In this document: in pieces, positions 33,747 to 42,600 of the stretch | Position numbering within the stretch: position 1 is the first letter of the stretch | Layout of the letters: every line of letters begins with the position of its first letter | Assembly (NCBI GenBank): GCA_016699575.1 | Contig: CP064979.1 | Location: 682,001-746,000, forward strand | Direction: 5' to 3' | DNA: 64,000 nt | Origin: Flavobacteriales bacterium | GTDB taxonomy: Bacteria; Bacteroidota; Bacteroidia; Flavobacteriales_F; PHOS-HE28 | Notes under the pieces: model-generated | The model's input: only the letters and a program-made list of their open reading frames with translations | Told to the model about the DNA's origin: nothing | Databases searched by the model: none | Translations under genes and position numbers: made by a program

Positions 33747-35315
33747 ATGAAAAACCGTTTTAGCCTGGTGGCATTCGGACTAGTGACCGCTGCCACGGGG
33801 AGTGCCCAACTCGGACCGCTCGATCCCACCTTCGGCGTTGATGGGGTATTCTTGGACGATTGCGGGTTGAACGCCCCGGTGGTGAACGACCTTGCTTTGG
33901 ATGCCAACGGCGATCTGATCATCGCCGGGACTGCCTTCGTCAACGGAACAGGTGACTGGAGCGTTAGCAGACTGACCCCTGCCGGCGAACTCGACAGCAC
34001 GTTCGGGGTCAACGGGACCGTGACCAGCAACCTTCCGGACCACAACGAAGAGGGACTGCGCATTTGGGTGCAATCGGATGGCAAGATCCTCTTGGGAGCA
34101 CGGGATTTCTTCAACCCCCTTCACTTCGGTTGTCTCGTTCGCCTGATGCCCGATGGATCACCGGACCCCGACTTCGGTGTTGATGGAACGCTCAGGTTCA
34201 CACATCCGAACGGATCACAGGTCCGATTGGACGACATGATCCTTTTGCCCACCGGGCACATCATCGTCGCCTATGGCTGGGCGACCGCGGGCCTCCCGAG
34301 CCTCCACCTCATCAAGTTCGATCCGGATGGTGACCTGGACACAACGTTCGCCGATGGAGGGGCATTGCTCATAAACCTGCCGGGCAGCGGAGGTGGAGCA
34401 CCCCGGTTGACCAGCGCTCCCAATGGGGATCTGATCGTGATCAGCTTGAACTCATGGTCCGGGTGGCAAGGGACGCTTGCGCATCGGGTGGATCAGAATG
34501 GCGATCTGCTCCAACAATTCGGGAACGCCGGCGTGGTGGTTTGTGACGGTGCTCCCAGCGGTTATGCCCATAGTGGGCATGATATCAAGATGGACCAGCA
34601 AGGACGTTTTCTCGTTGTGGGCGAGGCCCATGGCGCAGCACTTCCGGTCTTGCAGTGGGCAGCTCGATTCAATGATGACGGCAGCGACGACACCACATTC
34701 GGGATGAACGGTGCTTTCGTTCTCGACCTTGCTTCCTCGATCGCTGGATCGGTCCGTCGGGTTTTGCCAATGGCCGACGGAAGCATCTACTTGGTCTGCG
34801 GCGACGATGACGTGAACACACTCTTCACTGACGCAGTGATGCTGAAGCTCGATGCCAATGGCGGACTTGATCCCGGCTTCGGCAGCGGAGGTGTTCTTTG
34901 GTTCCCAGCGTCGGCCACCACGTTCTTGAGATCCGCCGTCGAACAAAACAACGGGCAGGTCGTGGTAGCGGGCCATTCCGGCAGCGGCAACAGGCAGGTC
35001 CTCGCTTCCCGCTTGTCGGGGGATCTCATCACCGCCGTTGATGCTCCGGTCCCACCCTCCATGCAAGTCGCAATAGCACCGAACCCGACCAACGGGCGTG
35101 TGAACATCCAGTTCCATCTGGAGCAGGGTTCTGATGTCGATCTGCGACTGGTGGACGCAACCGGACGTACAGTACATGCACCTGCAATACCGAATAAATT
35201 CCCGGCCGGGTTCCACAACATAAGTGCAGACCTCACGCTTTTGGGTGCCGGGGGCTATTGGGTGATGCTCCGCACAGGGGCCGGATCAGCGGTAGAACCC
35301 GTTATCGTGGAGTAG
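33747..35315 (+). CDS. Delta-60 repeat secreted protein with T9SS type-A sorting domain
   Basis: 522 residues, signal peptide MKNRFSLVAFGLVTAATGSA. About seven delta-60 (DUF5122) beta-propeller-type repeats, recognisable from LDPTFGVDGV, LDSTFGVNGT, PDPDFGVDGT, LDTTFADGGA, DDTTFGMNGA and LDPGFGSGGV. The C-terminal about 80 residues are a type-A CTD (IAPNPTNGRVNIQF, VDLRLVDATGRTV, GGYWVMLRTG). Secreted to or beyond the cell surface by T9SS. Similar in plan to the next gene. Confidence 0.88.
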   Translation: MKNRFSLVAFGLVTAATGSAQLGPLDPTFGVDGVFLDDCGLNAPVVNDLALDANGDLIIAGTAFVNGTGDWSVSRLTPAGELDSTFGVNGTVTSNLPDHNEEGLRIWVQSDGKILLGARDFFNPLHFGCLVRLMPDGSPDPDFGVDGTLRFTHPNGSQVRLDDMILLPTGHIIVAYGWATAGLPSLHLIKFDPDGDLDTTFADGGALLINLPGSGGGAPRLTSAPNGDLIVISLNSWSGWQGTLAHRVDQNGDLLQQFGNAGVVVCDGAPSGYAHSGHDIKMDQQGRFLVVGEAHGAALPVLQWAARFNDDGSDDTTFGMNGAFVLDLASSIAGSVRRVLPMADGSIYLVCGDDDVNTLFTDAVMLKLDANGGLDPGFGSGGVLWFPASATTFLRSAVEQNNGQVVVAGHSGSGNRQVLASRLSGDLITAVDAPVPPSMQVAIAPNPTNGRVNIQFHLEQGSDVDLRLVDATGRTVHAPAIPNKFPAGFHNISADLTLLGAGGYWVMLRTGAGSAVEPVIVE

Positions 35316-35376
35316 GCCGAATCCGGCCAAAGAGCGTTCCAGATCGGGGCGTGGTTTCCCTGCCGTTGGGTCCGTA

Positions 35377-35406
35377 TTGCCGGTACCCGGCGATCTTCTA
35401 GTTTCA
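35377..35406 (+). promoter_or_regulatory. Candidate promoter of the 35432-38710 gene
   Basis: TTG at 35377-35379, a 19-nt spacer, then TAGTTTCA at 35399-35406, close to the Bacteroidota consensus; the start codon follows 25 nt later. Confidence 0.45.
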
Positions 35407-35431
35407 CGGACCTGTCCAATATGCCAAGGCC

Positions 35432-38400
35432 ATGAAACAAAGAACGATCCTCCTGTGTCTGTCATTGGTGTGCGCATCGACCAAGGCCATTGGCCAAACA
35501 GCTACGCTCGATGAGAACTGGTGGGTTACCGATGGAGCCGTATTCGACATCGTATTGGATCCGATCAACGACCGGGCATACCTCGGCGGCAGCTTTTCAA
35601 CGGTCGGCCCAGCGCTGTCCTTCGGGGCCAAGATCACCTATCCGGGCACCGCACCGGATCTGGCGTACGACAAACCGAACGGCCGGGTGCTCACCGTCAT
35701 TTCCGACGGGGGCGGTGGTTGGTACATCGGAGGCACGTTCAGCGAAGTAGGCGGGTTGCCCCGGAACAAGATCGCCAAGCTGCTTCCGACCGGCGGGGTC
35801 GACCCCGATTGGGACCCAGCGATATCCTCTTCGATCACGGGTGTTTACGCCCTAGCGCTCGATGCAGGAGGGAACCTGTTCGTCGGTGGTGAGTTCAATT
35901 CGCTCGGGGGTTCGAATCGAAGGGACCTGGTCAAGATCCCATCCGGGAGCAGTGCCGCTGACGCGACGTTCCCGGAGAATGGAAGTGGGACCGGCGATGT
36001 ACGAGCTCTATTGGTCGTTGGCTCAACGCTGTACGTGGGGGGCTCGTTCAACAACATCGGCGTCAGGCAGCACTTGGCGAGGATCGATCTGGCAAATGGC
36101 ACGGTCGATCCTTGGGATCCTCAACCAAGCGGGGTGGTGCGTGCTTTGGCTTGGTCCGGGACAACCTTGTACGCTGGCGGTTCCTTCAGCACGGTGGGGT
36201 CCCCGGCTGTTGCTCGACAAGGGGCGGCCGCATTCGATGCTGCTGGGGATCCGACAGCGTGGGATCCGAGCGCATGGGGTTCTGTTCACGCCGTTCTGCC
36301 CAGCCCTCAAGGGATATTCATTGGAGGCGACTTTCCCTTTGTGAATTCCTCCGGAACCAATGTCCCCAGGAGCATGGTTGCGTGCGTTGACCCGCTTACA
36401 GGTGTGGCTACTACTTGGGCTCCAGCAGATGCCAACGAAGGCGAGGTACGTGGGCTGTCGATGTTCAATGGATCCCTTTTGGTTTCGGGTGAGTTCAACG
36501 GTTCCTTCGGGGGCCGGGCGAGCGTTGTCGCACTTGACCCAGTGACCGCAGCGCTTGGTTCTTGGGACCCGGTCATAGGTGGGCCGGTTGATGCGTTGTC
36601 GACTTTCAACAACGACCTCTACGTGGCAGGCAATTTCTCAACGGTCGGTGGTGTTCGTAGGCACGGTCTTGCTGCCATCGACCTGACGACGGGCCAGGCA
36701 ACGGCTTTTGGCGCAGCCGGCGTATCAACGCCCAATGGTGCCCCGGCCGGGGGGGTTACAGCGCTCCACCTTGAAGGTCCGGATCTGTTCATCGGCGGTC
36801 AATTCACGCATGTGGCGGGAGCACCAAGGGCCTCGCTGGCCGCTTTGGACGTGACCAGCGGCAACCTGTTGCCATGGGCACCCACCACCACCGGTCCCTT
36901 CGGGGGCGGCGATGTGCGGGCGTTCTGCAAGCATGGCAGCGTGCTTTACGTGGCCGGTTGGTTCGACTCCTTGGGAGGATCGCCCCGCAGCAATCTTGGC
37001 GCTTTCGATCTTCAGGCATTGTCCAACACACCTACGGCCTGGGCACCTGATCCGGACGGACCTGTTCTCGCGCTCATCGCCGACGGCACTCATCTTTACG
37101 CTGGCGGAGGGTTCAGCTCCGTTGGTGGGGCGGCCATGCAGAACTTGGCGAAGCTCGATCCGAACCTCAGTCCACAGAACGTCTGGGGCAGTGGGTGCAA
37201 CGGCGTTGTGAGGACATTGGCCTTCGGTGATGGTACGTTGTACGTGGGCGGCGATTTCACGACCCTTGGGGGTGCCGGGCGGGCGAACATTGGCCGGGTG
37301 GACCCGGAAACCGGGATCGCTGACAGTTGGTTCGCGAGCGTCTCAGGCTCCGTCGGTCGGCTCTCGCTGCATTCCACCGGAGTGTTGGCCTGTGGCAGTT
37401 TCGAGTTCGCCAACGGAGCCTACACCCCCGGGCTTGTGTTCCTCGGGCGAACGTCGGCCGCTGCCGCTGGTGTCGATTTCCATCTTTCGACCGGCACGGT
37501 CATCAACTCTGCAGCGGTCCTGCCTGACGACCGCGTAGCATTCGGCGGCGCGTGGTCCGCCGACGGGCGGAACAACTTGGGCTTCCTGACCTTGTCCTGC
37601 ACTCCTGTTCCATCCTTCGCTGACCTTGACGGAGATGGTTTCGGGGATGGCTCCGGTCATTTCCAGGATGGCGCGTTCGGTTGCACCGTACCGCCGGGAT
37701 ACGTACCGACCAACTCCGATTGCGACGACACCAACGCGGACATCAACCCGGGATCACTTTGGTACGAAGACTTGGACGGCGATGGCTACGGAAGCTGGAC
37801 GACCGAGGTGATGCAGTGCGAGGCACCTCCGGGCTACATCGACACTCCGACGGATTGCGACGACACGGACCCGCTCATCTTCAATGGTCACGCTTGCGAT
37901 GATGGCGACGTTTTCAACGGGCAGAACGACTTCATACACGCGATCACTTGCCTCTGCCACGGTGACGCCACGGTGATCGATCTGCGCACCAACCTTCAAG
38001 GACCCTACGATGGGAATTCCGGGCTCATGCGCGATGATCTGCGGAGCGCGGGTCTTGTGCCGACCATGGAACCTTACACTGCCGCCGGGTACAACTTCAC
38101 CTTGGGTGCAGGTGCCTTCGTATTGCCTTCCGTGCTGGCGGTTGCCGGATCCTCAGCGGTGGTCGATTGGGTGGTCGTGGAAGTGAGACAGGGCGAACCA
38201 CCTCACGCCATCCAGCATTCGCGACCAGCGTTGCTCCTGCGCGATGGACGTGTGGTGGAACTGGATGGAACATCCATGGTGAAAGTGCCGTTGGTACCCG
38301 GAAATTGGGAAGTCGCTGTTCGGCACCGGAACCACCTCCCTGTCATGTCCGCCGGGACTTACAGCAGCACTTTCCCGAATGCGACGGTGGACCTGACCCT

Positions 38401-38710
38401 TGCGTCGACCGCTACCTATGGTACAGAAGCACGCTGTGCTCTGCCTAATGGCGTCTTCGGCCAGTGGCAGGGCAATGTGCTCCCGGACAATTCGCTGAAG
38501 TACACTGGTTCCTTGAACGACCGTGACCCCATCCTGATCGCCGTGGGCGGCACGATCCCTACCGCTACCATTAGCGGCGTCTACTCGAACAGTGACAGCA
38601 ACATGGACGCCACCATCAAGTACACTGGCGCTGGGAACGACAGGGACCCCATCCTGATCAACATCGGAGGAACCGTGCCTACCGCGCAACGCCAAGCACA
38701 GACGCCCTGA
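35432..38710 (+). CDS. Secreted beta-propeller protein with MopE-type metal-binding repeats
   Basis: 1092 residues with signal peptide MKQRTILLCLSLVCASTKAIG. Residues about 25-720 are propeller-like repeats with the recurring theme LYVGGxFxxxGG. About 728-830 hold two MopE-type calcium/metal motifs (DLDGDGFGDG, SDCDDTNADINPG; then DLDGDGYGSW, TDCDDTDP). The C-terminus carries two copies of a dockerin-like motif (KYTGSLNDRDPILI and KYTGAGNDRDPILI) and no canonical type-A or type-B CTD. Probably a secreted surface protein; how it is exported or attached is unclear. Confidence 0.82.
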   Translation: MKQRTILLCLSLVCASTKAIGQTATLDENWWVTDGAVFDIVLDPINDRAYLGGSFSTVGPALSFGAKITYPGTAPDLAYDKPNGRVLTVISDGGGGWYIGGTFSEVGGLPRNKIAKLLPTGGVDPDWDPAISSSITGVYALALDAGGNLFVGGEFNSLGGSNRRDLVKIPSGSSAADATFPENGSGTGDVRALLVVGSTLYVGGSFNNIGVRQHLARIDLANGTVDPWDPQPSGVVRALAWSGTTLYAGGSFSTVGSPAVARQGAAAFDAAGDPTAWDPSAWGSVHAVLPSPQGIFIGGDFPFVNSSGTNVPRSMVACVDPLTGVATTWAPADANEGEVRGLSMFNGSLLVSGEFNGSFGGRASVVALDPVTAALGSWDPVIGGPVDALSTFNNDLYVAGNFSTVGGVRRHGLAAIDLTTGQATAFGAAGVSTPNGAPAGGVTALHLEGPDLFIGGQFTHVAGAPRASLAALDVTSGNLLPWAPTTTGPFGGGDVRAFCKHGSVLYVAGWFDSLGGSPRSNLGAFDLQALSNTPTAWAPDPDGPVLALIADGTHLYAGGGFSSVGGAAMQNLAKLDPNLSPQNVWGSGCNGVVRTLAFGDGTLYVGGDFTTLGGAGRANIGRVDPETGIADSWFASVSGSVGRLSLHSTGVLACGSFEFANGAYTPGLVFLGRTSAAAAGVDFHLSTGTVINSAAVLPDDRVAFGGAWSADGRNNLGFLTLSCTPVPSFADLDGDGFGDGSGHFQDGAFGCTVPPGYVPTNSDCDDTNADINPGSLWYEDLDGDGYGSWTTEVMQCEAPPGYIDTPTDCDDTDPLIFNGHACDDGDVFNGQNDFIHAITCLCHGDATVIDLRTNLQGPYDGNSGLMRDDLRSAGLVPTMEPYTAAGYNFTLGAGAFVLPSVLAVAGSSAVVDWVVVEVRQGEPPHAIQHSRPALLLRDGRVVELDGTSMVKVPLVPGNWEVAVRHRNHLPVMSAGTYSSTFPNATVDLTLASTATYGTEARCALPNGVFGQWQGNVLPDNSLKYTGSLNDRDPILIAVGGTIPTATISGVYSNSDSNMDATIKYTGAGNDRDPILINIGGTVPTAQRQAQTP

Positions 38711-38711
38711 A

Positions 38712-38969
38712 TCACGGGGCCTCCTCAGGGATCGGCCGGTCGCCGGAACCGGGCTGCTCGTCGTTCACGGTCCGTGAGATGAGCACGGCCAACAGCACAA
38801 CAAGCAGGATAACGAGAAATACTTTGGGGTCCTTGTAAAGCGGCCGCTTGTACAGAGGCTTGGTCATGCGCTGGTAGTTGTACACCAACTTGCCGAAGTC
38901 GGCATAGCGTGCCACGTCCGCGTCCGAGGGAACCGCTGCGTTGTCCACTATGCGATATTCCTTGCTCAT
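38712..38969 (-). CDS. Small single-pass membrane protein downstream of ECF sigma factor
   Basis: 85 residues from the ATG at 38969 (MSKEYRIVDNAAVPSDADVA). A soluble N-terminal part of about 49 residues is followed by one TM segment (FLVILLVVLLAVLI, 51-64) and a short polar tail. It starts 5 nt after the sigma-factor stop. Position and topology (cytoplasmic N-terminus, one TM) fit a minimal anti-sigma factor, but there is no recognisable zinc-finger or FecR motif, so this is only inference. Confidence 0.7.
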   Translation of the reverse strand: MSKEYRIVDNAAVPSDADVARYADFGKLVYNYQRMTKPLYKRPLYKDPKVFLVILLVVLLAVLISRTVNDEQPGSGDRPIPEEAP

Positions 38970-38974
38970 GGCGC

Positions 38975-39673
38975 TCAGCTCGATCGTGTGCGTTTCGTCA
39001 TGTATTCGCGCAATGTCTTCAGTACACGGTGCGTGCGCATTTTGGCCGCCGCCTCCGCAACGCCCAGCACTTGGCTCATTTCCAGGAAACTGAGCCCATC
39101 GAAGAACCTCAATTCGATCAGCATGGCTTGTCCGGGGGCCAATCTCGACAATGCCGACGACAGCACGCTCATCACCTCGGGGTCCAGCGACCTGTCCACC
39201 TCTTGGTCTTCGGAGCCGCTCAATAGCAAGGCCGATGCCTGCGGGGTGGTCACTTCCATGTACTGCTTGCCCTTGTGCTTGCGGAAGTGCATGAGCACCT
39301 CGTTGAGCGCAATGCGGTACAACCACGCCTTGAAAGGCAGTCCCCTGCCCTCATAGCGACCTATGGCACCCATGGCCTTCAAGAACACTTGGGAGGCCAG
39401 GTCGCTGCACAGATCACGGTCGTGCACCCGCTTGAGGATGAAGAGGAAAATAGGCTTGTGATAGCGGTGATAGAGCGGTGAGAACGCGGCAGGATCCGTA
39501 CGGGCAGCGGCGATCCACCCCTCTTCCTCAAGCCTTTGCGGATCGTTCTCCACCGTACGGTCAATGCGCTGTTCGCTACGAAGTAACGGGGAGGCCCCAT
39601 CCAAGTCCGGAACCCGGACGTACGACTTGCCGTTGAAGCACACGCTGAAGTGGCCCGGACACCCGCCCAGCAT
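38975..39673 (-). CDS. RNA polymerase ECF-type sigma-70 factor
   Basis: Alternative sigma factor. Region 2 is in FSPLYHRYHKPIFLFILKRV, ASQVFLKAM and LPFKAWLYRIALNEV; region 4 is in LSRLAPGQAMLIELRFFDG and LSFLEMSQVLGVAEAAAKMR. The ATG at 39673 gives 232 residues but leaves only 17 nt to the divergent giant gene. A GTG at 39553 gives about 192 residues and the family-typical N-terminus (ENDPQRLEEEGWIAAARTDP), and is more likely. The small TM protein follows in the operon. Confidence 0.88.
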   Translation of the reverse strand: MLGGCPGHFSVCFNGKSYVRVPDLDGASPLLRSEQRIDRTVENDPQRLEEEGWIAAARTDPAAFSPLYHRYHKPIFLFILKRVHDRDLCSDLASQVFLKAMGAIGRYEGRGLPFKAWLYRIALNEVLMHFRKHKGKQYMEVTTPQASALLLSGSEDQEVDRSLDPEVMSVLSSALSRLAPGQAMLIELRFFDGLSFLEMSQVLGVAEAAAKMRTHRVLKTLREYMTKRTRSS

Positions 39674-39690
39674 CCGAAAAACTTCGATAA

Positions 39691-42600
39691 ATGCCCATTG
39701 CTCTAAGGCATTTCAGGACCCTGTTGCGTCATTCGGCGCTCCTTCTGCTCCTTGGCCCGCCCTTGAGCGGAGGTGCCCAGACCTATCCGTGGAACTGGGC
39801 CAAAACGCTTGGTGGCACACCTTCGAGCGGTGATGATGCAGCGAATGACGTCGCTTTCGACCCGAACGACCAATCCCTTTATGCGGTCGGGGCGGTGGAT
39901 GGAACCAACCCCCTGAACACCGGCATGGCCCTAACGGCCCAGGATCAAGCCTTCCTGTGCAAATACAATGACGCAGGCTCGCTTCAGTGGCAGGTGCAGA
40001 TCGGTGACGGTGGGGAGGACAAGGCCACCGGTGTGGCCGTCAGCGATGACGGGACGGTTTACGTGGTGGGCACGTTCACCGGCAGCGCCCAGTTCTTCAC
40101 CTCGGGCAGCGTTACAGCGATCCTCTCCTCGCTTTCGAGCGGGGGTACGGACATATTCTTAGCGGCGTACGATCCAACCGGTGGATTCTTGTGGGCCTAC
40201 ACCATTTCCGGGCCTGACGATCAGGACATGCCCTCCGTGGCTGTCGACGCCACGGGCATTGTTGTGGCCGGGCGAACGAAAGGATATGCAACCGCCAACG
40301 GGGCTTTGTTGAGCAGCCGGAACACGCCCGGGACGCTTCAACTGTGGTTCAGCAACGATGAAAACGTCTTCTTGGCGCGCTATGCACCGAACGGGACGAT
40401 CCAGTGGATGAACACGGCCAGGAGCACCGGCAACGGGGATGACCTGGTCGCCAACGTGGCCAGCAACGGTTCGTTCATCGTCACCGGCCTTCGTGCAGCA
40501 GGGCCCACCGTTGAATGGTGGCAACCGTTGTCCATGGTGCACAGTTCGTCAAGCGGTACGGAAAACGACACCTACATCACCGCCTTCGAATTGGACGGAA
40601 CCCATCGCTGGACCCGGCCCTTGACCAATACATCCCCCACCGACCTCGGAACCCCTTCGGTGAACATGGCCTGCCAGGGAGTGTACGTCACTGGGCAGTG
40701 CAACGGCACCACCTCCTTCGCCCCATTGACCGGCCCTTCGGGTTCACCGACCGACAACTACTTCTATCTCGCCAAGTTGAGCGAGACGGCCGGTACACCA
40801 CTGCAAGCAACGTTCGGTGCGTCGCAAACGAGCAACGAGTTCATCGGAAGGGATATCGCCGTTTCCCCGAACGGGGCCGTGCTGGTTTGTGGTTCGTTCA
40901 AGGGCAACGTGAACGTTGGTGCTTCAACATTGAGCGGCACGGGAAACGCCGACAACTTCGTTCTGACCTTCCGTCCGTCCGGCCAGCTCATCGCGCACCA
41001 AGCCGTACTGAGCACCGGTTCCGCCATTTGCGGTGCCATTGCCACAAGCCGCACCGGTGGGCTTGCCTTGGCCGGCACGTACGATTCTGACCTCGTCTTC
41101 GGGGCCGCGTCCCTGACAAGCTTGGGCGGTGATGACGGGTTCATCGCGTTCGCGAACATGGGCCTTCGGTTCGCTGGACTTCAGGACCCCTCCATCTGGA
41201 GGAACCTTCCTTCGGGGACCTGCGCAGGCAATACAGTGGACCTATCGAGCCTGCTGTACCAACCCACGGTGACCTACGCCGATGCCTTCTCTCCAAGCAT
41301 GTCGGGGGTTGGCAACGCCGCTGGTGCGTTGGGCGCTTCTGACGCAGCCTACGCAACACTGACCGGCGCTACAGCCACACTGGTGCTTGACCTCACGGAT
41401 ACCGTGCCTGCGGGGGAACTCCTGCAAGTGCGCTTCCGACGCAATGGCATGAGCGCTGGTCCAACACCCGTGCTCAACATTTCAGTTGGCATGACCGCCG
41501 CCGGTCCATGGGTGGCTTGCGGATCGGTGAACACTTCGAATGCGTTCATGACCTGGAAGACCGTTGCGACCACCGCACAAGGACGGTTCGTGAGGCTTCA
41601 GCAGACCGCCGGCTCGACCGCGGGCGATGTCGATTGCGTGAAATCGATGTTCGGCAGCTACGATTTCGGTACTTGGACCGTCAGCAATGGAACATTGGTG
41701 GGGACACAATGGACCGCGCCGATCGCATCTGGCACGGTAAGCCTGACCTACACGGTACCGACGAACTCAGGTGGATGCACCAAGAGCACAACGAAGCCGG
41801 TCACCGTTCAAGCTCCATCGCTCGGTGGCACGCTTACGAGCAATTCCCCCGTTTGCCCGGGGGGAACGGTGGATCTCGTCCTCACGGGACATCAAGGCTC
41901 TTCTCTCGATTGGATGGCCAGCCCTGACGGGGTATCCTGGACCAACGTCGTCAACAATACCGCCACGCACTCCATCAACAACCTGACGGGCGACCTGCAG
42001 GTTGCAGTGAGGGTAACGAATGGTGCATGTCCGAGCGCAATGAGCAATACGCTCACGGTCGGAACGGCTGACACACAGGCTCCTGACCTGGTGATGCCGA
42101 ACGACACAACGCTTTACGTGAGTGCCACCAACTGCACGGTGCAGTTCAACTACATGGTGTCGGCCACGGACAACTGCGGCTGCGTGGCTCCCCCGACACC
42201 TGTTGGCAGCCTGTACATCGGCACTATGAACGGTAGCAACTACTACCTGTTCACCAATCCAACGACGCGCGATGCGGCACATGTCCAGGCTCTTTCAATG
42301 GGCGGCCATTTGGCTTGTATCGGTTCAGCCACGGAGAACCAATTCCTTGCTGACGCGGGCGATGCCAACGGGTTCTCCGATTGGTGGATCGGGCTGAACG
42401 ACGAAGCGACCGAAGGCACGTTCGTTTGGCCGAACGGGGAGCCGATGGTGTTCGACGCGTGGTTGGCCAGCGAACCAAGTGACACTGACGGCACAGCCGA
42501 TGGAGTGGTCCAGTCGAGCAGTGGATGGAACGACAAGAACGTCGGCGAACAACTGCCCTACATGGTCGAAGTTCCCTGCGGCAACCTCACCATCAGCTGG

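Noticed and set aside
33632..34114. N-terminal extension of the S46 peptidase frame up to 34114
   Set aside because: It would overlap the divergent delta-60 gene and bury the signal peptide that starts at 33631.
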